In this document: piece after piece, positions 12,661 through 15,982 of the stretch
Layout of the letters: every line of letters starts with the position of its first letter
Position numbering within the stretch: position 1 is the stretch's first letter
Source: CAXBYZ01 sp043826085
GTDB lineage: Bacteria; Patescibacteriota; Microgenomatia; UBA1400; CG1-02-47-37
DNA length: 15,982 nt
Assembly: GCA_043826085.1 (NCBI GenBank)
Contig: JBDRQW010000061.1
Coordinates: forward strand, 1 to 15,982
Reading direction: 5' to 3'
Notes under the pieces: model-generated
The model's database searches: none
What the model was told of the DNA's origin: nothing
What the model saw: only the letters and a program-made list of their open reading frames with translations
Made by a program: the position numbers and the translations under genes

Positions 12661-12873
12661 ATGTCACTAGCCATCAACTTAACCCCCGCCTATTCCCACT
12701 CCGGAGTGGAAACCTGCCTTGCCGGCAGGCAGGTTGATTACTCTGCAGAGTGGACTAAAATTTCCCGCACCATCACTACCCTCACAAAGTCTACCGCCTT
12801 CAAAGCCGTCGCTGAAATCACCACCCTGCTCACCGTCTTCGTCGCCGTAGCTATCTGGATGTTTGCTATTTAA
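12661..12873 (+). CDS. Small single-pass membrane protein
   Basis: A 70-residue protein of unknown family. The N-terminal part (about 12-26) is encoded by two adjacent palindromic repeats. Residues 30-45 are amphipathic (EWTKISRTITTLTKS), and a C-terminal membrane helix (about 55-69, TLLTVFVAVAIWMFA) reaches the end. The ribosome site is strong. It heads the cluster of recombinase-domain and surface genes downstream; a hairpin (12881-12907) follows its stop. Its abundance may be set separately from the genes after the hairpin. No function can be named. Confidence 0.6.
   Translation: MSLAINLTPAYSHSGVETCLAGRQVDYSAEWTKISRTITTLTKSTAFKAVAEITTLLTVFVAVAIWMFAI
12696..12735. repeat. Two palindromes inside the small gene
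   Basis: 12696-12709 is a perfect 14-bp palindrome, CCACTCCGGAGTGG, related to the arms of the 37-bp element. 12711-12735 is a GC-rich near-palindrome with one bulge (AACCTGCC, TTGCC, GGCAGGCAGGTT). It is encoded as ETCLAGRQV. The second recurs at 13885-13909 in another frame. Confidence 0.75.
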
Positions 12874-12880
12874 AAGTTCT

Positions 12881-12907
12881 TTAGCAACGTCTGCTCGGTT
12901 GCTAAAA
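12881..12907 (+). terminator. Hairpin between the small gene and the recombinase-domain gene
   Basis: TTTAGCAAC (12881-12889) and GTTGCTAAA (12899-12907) make a perfect 9-bp stem with a 9-base loop. No U-run follows on the plus strand, so this may be an attenuator or RNA-stability element more than a classical terminator. Confidence 0.45.
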
Positions 12908-12922
12908 AACTCACTGCTCATT

Positions 12923-13627
12923 ATGCAACAACTACTAAACCAATATAAAGACTTCTTGGAAGGACGGTCCAAAAAAAGGTCCGTTCTTGAAGGTACTCCT
13001 TTAAGGCCGGACCTTAAAGGACTCGAGTCCGTACTCGGACCCGAAAATACTAGTTCCGAACCTTCTATTTCTAATTCCAAACCTTCGCAAAGTCCTATGG
13101 TTCCGAACCTTAAGTCCTCGTTGGTTCCGAACTCTAAAGCAGCAGGGTTCGGAACTTTCAGCGGTCCGCAATGCAGTGAAGGACAGTTCCGAACCTTAAG
13201 CGTTTCCACCATCAAAAACTATATCTCCGACACCAAACACTTCCTCACCTACTTAAAAACCACCTACCAAGAGCCAACTATCAAGCCAGCCCATATCACT
13301 TCAACAACCATCAAAGACTACCTCGACCTTCTTGCCAAAACCTCCCCCCACGCTACCCTAAAACGACGCTTCTCCAGCCTAAAACGCTTTACCGACTTTC
13401 TTTACATCACCAAACTTTTGGACTCGGATCCTCTCAAAGACCAAAGGCTGGACAACTCCCAAAAAAATACCTCCACCGGCAAAATTTTAGACACCTTTAA
13501 AAACTTTCTAAAATCCGAAGGATTAGCCAACTCCACTATCAAAAACTATGCTTCGGACATCAATCACTACCTACAATGGGCCAATAAAAATCTCAATTTA
13601 ACAGATAAGTATTCTCAAGCACGATAG
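12923..13627 (+). CDS. Protein with two recombinase core-binding (SAM-like) domains, no catalytic domain
   Basis: A 234-residue protein from the ATG at 12923; the longer frame from 12863 overlaps the previous gene. QQLLNQYKDFLEG begins a phage-integrase/Xer N-terminal core-binding domain. About 80 residues encoded by repeats interrupt it, and it resumes with STIKNYISDTKHFLTYLK and LKRRFSSLKRFTDFLYITKLL. A second such domain follows (ILDTFKNFLKSEGLANSTI, KNYASDINHYLQWANKNL). There is no R...HxxR...Y catalytic domain before the TAG, so it should bind DNA or protein without recombining. The next gene starts 2 bases downstream. The head of the 14028 surface protein resembles part of this domain, suggesting a common function. 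It could also be the remnant of a full integrase. Confidence 0.65.
   Translation: MQQLLNQYKDFLEGRSKKRSVLEGTPLRPDLKGLESVLGPENTSSEPSISNSKPSQSPMVPNLKSSLVPNSKAAGFGTFSGPQCSEGQFRTLSVSTIKNYISDTKHFLTYLKTTYQEPTIKPAHITSTTIKDYLDLLAKTSPHATLKRRFSSLKRFTDFLYITKLLDSDPLKDQRLDNSQKNTSTGKILDTFKNFLKSEGLANSTIKNYASDINHYLQWANKNLNLTDKYSQAR
12961..13195. repeat. Repeat cluster inserted in a core-binding domain
   Basis: Parts include GGACGGTCC (12962-12970) and a pair AAGGTCCG/CGGACCTT (12976-12983, 13008-13015). There is also a one-mismatch 17-bp palindrome at 13001-13017, GGACTCGAGTCC (13019-13030), GGTTCCGAACC (13099-13109), and an 11-bp outer stem GGTTCGGAACT (13146-13156) with AGTTCCGAACC (13185-13195). The last has the same outer stem as the cloverleaf elements but a different interior. 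The whole run is open in the gene's frame. Confidence 0.75.
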
Positions 13628-13629
13628 TT

Positions 13630-14031
13630 ATGAATAAATCTATCAATATCTTTTCACACATGAAAACAAACCAATCACAACCAAGGCATACCATCCAAAA
13701 ACCCTCTTTTTACAAATTTTTTGCTCCAAATTCATATGGTTTGAAGCTCCAAGGCCTCGTTGGTTCCGAACTTTCAGTCCCCACTCCCGGAGTGAAAGAA
13801 GTTCACACTCCGGGAGTGTTATCTCTCTCCTCCCCCAAGAGCAATTTTCTTAAATTCCGAACCCTCAGGTCTCGTTGGTTCCGAACCCTGCCTTGCCGGC
13901 AGGCAGGTTTCAGAAGTTTTAGTTCGGAACCTTCTATATTAAAACCCATATTATCCTCCCCCAGCAACCCAATCACCTATTTACCAATTCCTGGCACTCA
14001 CCCCACCAAGTTGCTAATTAACAAACTATGA
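13630..14031 (+). CDS. Repeat-rich hypothetical ORF, translationally coupled
   Basis: 133 residues, of which about half (41-65 and 75-102) are encoded by palindromic elements (GSELSVPTPGVKEVHTPGV, RWFRTLPCRQAGF). The unique parts (MNKSINIFSHMKTNQ; SNPITYLPIPGTHPTKLL) match no family I know. Two points favour real translation: the ATG is 2 bases after the previous stop, and the TGA overlaps the next ATG as ATGA, the usual sign of coupling. It could instead be a decayed spacer gene kept open because its repeats have few stops. Confidence 0.45.
   Translation: MNKSINIFSHMKTNQSQPRHTIQKPSFYKFFAPNSYGLKLQGLVGSELSVPTPGVKEVHTPGVLSLSSPKSNFLKFRTLRSRWFRTLPCRQAGFRSFSSEPSILKPILSSPSNPITYLPIPGTHPTKLLINKL
13755..13931. 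repeat. Nested repeat cluster
   Basis: CCTCGTTGGTTCCGAAC (13755-13771) is followed by a complete 37-bp hairpin element (13782-13818). A stem GGTTCCGAAC (13877-13886) with GTTCGGAACC (13922-13931) encloses the GC-rich palindrome at 13885-13909. One element therefore appears to sit inside another. Confidence 0.8.
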
Positions 14032-15982
14032 ATTTAAGCTCAATTATCAATAAAAAAGCTTTAAAACAGTACCAAAAGTACTTAAAAAATCAAAACTTGC
14101 CCCAATCCTCTATTGATCGCAAGCTAGCTTCCCTTAATAGATTCGCTGATTTTGCAAGAATTCACTACCTCAAGGAAGCCTCCCCAGAACTAGACCAAAC
14201 TAGGTCAGATAACATCACTTTCCCCGCACGGACCCCTCAGGTTCCGAACTTTAAGAAGTTCGAGTTCGGAACCTTCCGTATTGGCAAGACCATCACCCCC
14301 TACCTCACCATCGCCATCCTCGTCCTCTTCTCCACCGCCCTCGGCATCTTCGGCTACAACCAAATCTTCAAAGACGCTCTTTTATCCCAAGCCTACCCTC
14401 AAGCCACATCCCCAACTGTCCCAAATAGATACTTTTCTTTCCAGGCGAGATTAACCGACTCTTCTGATAATCCCATTACTGGCCCCACTGACATGAGATT
14501 TCAAATATATAACGAAGACTTCCCTGCCTCCGGCTCAGCCAAACTCTGGGAAGAATTAAGATATATTGACCCGGATCAAGACGGAATCTTCTCTGTTACT
14601 CTAGGCACCGAAGACGCCATGGCTACTTCCATTTTCACTGAAAATGCTAATCTTTGGTTAGGGGTCACCGTTGAAACAGACACAGAAGCCTTCCCCAGAC
14701 AAAGAATCGCCACGGTTGGCTATGCCTTAAACGCCGAAACCCTCCAAGGTTTTCCTCCCTCAGCCTCTGCTTCAGCTGATCAAATTCCGGTTTTAACCCA
14801 AGAAGGCGATCTCTATCTAGCCTCAGCTTCCCCTGTGCTCTACTCATCTTCCGGCACTTTCTCTATCAAAGGTCAAGTTTTAACCTTGTCAACCGCCATC
14901 GGCACCAACGGAGACATTCAAATCGCCCCGGATGGCACCGGAAACTTGGACATTAACCTATCCTCAACAACCCAAAACGCTATCAATATTACCAATGCCA
15001 ATCAAACTTCCGGCCACTTAATCTCCGGATATTTGGGTAACGACACTGCCACCGGAGATTTAATAAACCTCTCGGTCGGCTCAACAGCAGTCGAAAAATT
15101 CACCGTTGATACCTCCGGCACCGGCTATTTCGCCGGCAACCTCGGCCTTGGGACGACCAATCCCCTCCAAAAACTCTCAGTCGAAGGCCAATGTGTTACC
15201 GGCGATACTTTACTACCGATTATTTCTCCCGAAGAAGGGTTCGGAACTTCCAGTCCCGATTTTACATCGGGACGATCTCCGACGAACGTCGGAGCTAGTT
15301 CCGAACCTTCCGTCGTAAAATTAACCCGCATCGACCAAATCAAAGGAGGAGAACTCGTCTACTCCTTAAACGAAGACACCGGAAAACTAGAACCCCAACC
15401 AATCAAAGGTCTACTAAACATGGGCGTTCAACCAGTCTACAAACTCACCACCGAAGACGGAAAAACTATCACCACCACCGGCAACCACCCGTACTTAGTT
15501 AAAAACTCACTTCTTGCCTTGAGAACGAACTTGAAGATTAGCCACCAAAGCAACAGCAATAATCAACAACAACAACGACACACCAGCTTTATTCAAAATC
15601 TCGTAAACATTAACTCCGTTAATCATAAAGATTTTCCTCCCCTTAATCTTTTAGCTAATAACAATGCCACTATACCAACAAACAAGTTTATTGTCAAAAA
15701 TAACCAATCATTCACTGACACTACCGGAAATATTGATGGCAATATCACCACCGCCCCAATCCAACCGGCAGATAAATTGATCAACCAATCTGCTAATGTA
15801 TCTAACCAAATATCTGATAATTTCATTACCAACAATCATAACACAGATTGGTTTACCCAGAGCGAAGTCGAAGGGTTTACCACGAGCAATGCCGAGTGGA
15901 CAAAAGTAATTTATCTCTCCCCCGGTGACGAAATCGCCGTTGTCGAAAGTGCCGTAAACACTCCCGGAGTGGGAACTTCTTT
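14028..15982 (+). CDS. Large surface protein with recombinase-like head, membrane helix, stalk and Hint domain (3' end off window)
   Basis: The frame is open from 14028 to the right edge (651 codons). Residues 1-52 (ALKQYQKYLKNQNLPQSSI, LASLNRFADFARIHYLKE) resemble a core-binding domain like the one at 12923. Repeat-encoded residues (71-82) and a membrane helix (about 91-110, TPYLTIAILVLFSTALGIF) follow. The exterior begins with a tail-fibre-like module (FQARLTDSSDNPITGPTDM, LWLGVTVET, RQRIATVGYALNAETLQGF). It then has beta-rich stalk repeats ending GNLGLGTTNPLQKLSVEGQ (370-388). C389 starts a Hint/intein-like domain. Translation is coupled to the preceding ORF by ATGA. The N-terminus in the cytoplasm and the bulk outside is the expected topology. 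The downstream extein and C-terminal splice motif lie outside the window. Confidence 0.75.
   Translation, partial: MNLSSIINKKALKQYQKYLKNQNLPQSSIDRKLASLNRFADFARIHYLKEASPELDQTRSDNITFPARTPQVPNFKKFEFGTFRIGKTITPYLTIAILVLFSTALGIFGYNQIFKDALLSQAYPQATSPTVPNRYFSFQARLTDSSDNPITGPTDMRFQIYNEDFPASGSAKLWEELRYIDPDQDGIFSVTLGTEDAMATSIFTENANLWLGVTVETDTEAFPRQRIATVGYALNAETLQGFPPSASASADQIPVLTQEGDLYLASASPVLYSSSGTFSIKGQVLTLSTAIGTNGDIQIAPDGTGNLDINLSSTTQNAINITNANQTSGHLISGYLGNDTATGDLINLSVGSTAVEKFTVDTSGTGYFAGNLGLGTTNPLQKLSVEGQCVTGDTLLPIISPEEGFGTSSPDFTSGRSPTNVGASSEPSVVKLTRIDQIKGGELVYSLNEDTGKLEPQPIKGLLNMGVQPVYKLTTEDGKTITTTGNHPYLVKNSLLALRTNLKISHQSNSNNQQQQRHTSFIQNLVNINSVNHKDFPPLNLLANNNATIPTNKFIVKNNQSFTDTTGNIDGNITTAPIQPADKLINQSANVSNQISDNFITNNHNTDWFTQSEVEGFTTSNAEWTKVIYLSPGDEIAVVESAVNTPGVGTS
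14239..14274. repeat. Palindromic element between head and membrane helix
   Basis: AGGTTCCGAACT (14239-14250) and AGTTCGGAACCT (14263-14274) are perfect 12-bp arms around TTAAGAAGTTCG. The loop shares AAGAAGTTC with the 37-bp element. It is translated in frame as VPNFKKFEFGTF. Confidence 0.85.
15238..15307. repeat. Cloverleaf-like element, second copy
   Basis: The outer stem is GGTTCGGAACT (15238-15248) with AGTTCCGAACC (15297-15307). Inner hairpins are GTCCCGAT/ATCGGGAC (15253-15260, 15266-15273) and CTCCGAC/GTCGGAG (15277-15283, 15288-15294). The linkers TCCA, GAT and CT are identical to those at 6896-6962. It is in frame, but read in a different frame (GFGTSSPDF). Confidence 0.88.
15959..15982. 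repeat. 37-bp hairpin element cut by the window edge
   Basis: The arm CACTCCCGGAGTG (15959-15971) is followed by the spacer GGAACTTCTTT, as in the copy at 6271-6307. The second arm should follow past the edge. Confidence 0.75.

Larger units (their letters stand above)
15192..15982 (+). other. Hint/intein-like domain, C-terminal part off window
   Basis: Block A is CVTGDTLL from C389. Block B is GKTITTTGNHPYLV, with T484-x-x-H487. A later strand block reads EWTKVIYLSPGDEIAV (623-638). These are the usual N-terminal motifs of inteins and Hint domains, with C389 as nucleophile. A cloverleaf element sits between blocks A and B. About 130 Asn/Gln-rich residues sit where inteins carry a homing endonuclease, but no LAGLIDADG motif is seen. 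Whether it splices or only cleaves depends on the missing C-terminus. Confidence 0.75.

Noticed and set aside
12679..13215. Long open frame on the minus strand over the small gene and recombinase-domain gene
   Set aside because: Palindromic elements are poor in stops on both strands, which opens a false frame. The plus strand has recognisable core-binding domains.
12923..13627. Active tyrosine recombinase with an attachment site
   Set aside because: No catalytic domain is encoded before the stop, and no att-like direct repeats or tRNA gene were seen.
6271..13818. CRISPR array
   Set aside because: Repeats are scattered, lie inside genes, vary in spacing and occur in both orientations. There are no regular spacers and no cas genes; the Cas2-like fold in the 11536-12318 protein is part of PaaX.
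15623..15835. Hydrophobic minus-strand frame resembling a membrane protein
   Set aside because: It is the antisense of an Asn/Ile/Thr-rich stretch, which naturally reads as Val/Leu/Ile on the other strand. The plus frame continues a clear Hint protein.

Overview
The window looks like a piece of a Candidate Phyla Radiation (Patescibacteria) genome, most likely from the Microgenomates side. This is an inference from gene families and style, not from a marker gene. The signs are small tightly packed genes, an A+T-rich C-over-G plus strand, genes starting a few bases after a -10 box with no Shine-Dalgarno, large secreted beta-rich proteins of a kind I associate with CPR genomes, and many GC-rich palindromes inside reading frames. 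TGA is used as a stop, so the UGA-recoding CPR groups are unlikely.

Layout. 1-792 (-) is the 3'-truncated gene of a membrane-anchored protein. 961-1587 (+) is a REP-associated (RAYT-like) Y1/HUH transposase, flanked by palindromes of one family and carrying a copy inside its own frame. 1737-2345 (-) is an anchored staphylococcal-nuclease-like enzyme. 2433-3671 is an AAA/DUF4143 ATPase. 3712-4770 is an HTH-Fic protein with an operator-like palindrome at its start and Gln in place of the catalytic His. From 4774 to 9865 lies a cell-surface block: a membrane/coiled-coil protein, then two tandem pairs, each a secreted beta protein followed by a DUF916/WxL-interacting-like membrane-anchored partner (5510-7363 and 7403-9865). 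The second pair has its own promoter, built around a (TA)9 tract. 10036-11244 is an Ig-like surface protein, 11222-11506 an orphan BrnA/CopG-type antitoxin, and 11536-12318 (-) a PaaX-like regulator. After a 342-base control region, 12661 to the right edge holds a small membrane protein, a protein with tyrosine-recombinase core-binding domains but no catalytic domain, a repeat-filled ORF, and the start of a large surface protein. That last protein has a recombinase-like cytoplasmic head, a membrane helix, a tail-fibre-like stalk and a Hint/intein-like domain.

The main oddity runs through all of this: at least four families of palindromic elements sit in frame inside genes. They include a 37-bp hairpin found in both orientations, and a roughly 70-bp element that folds as an outer stem with two inner hairpins. 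Copies differ by compensatory base changes, are read in different frames, and have changed where a stop would have appeared. They gather in the N-terminal part of signal peptides and in loops where a neighbouring paralogue has no insert. The local RAYT-like gene is a candidate mobilizer for one family; for the others the source is unknown.
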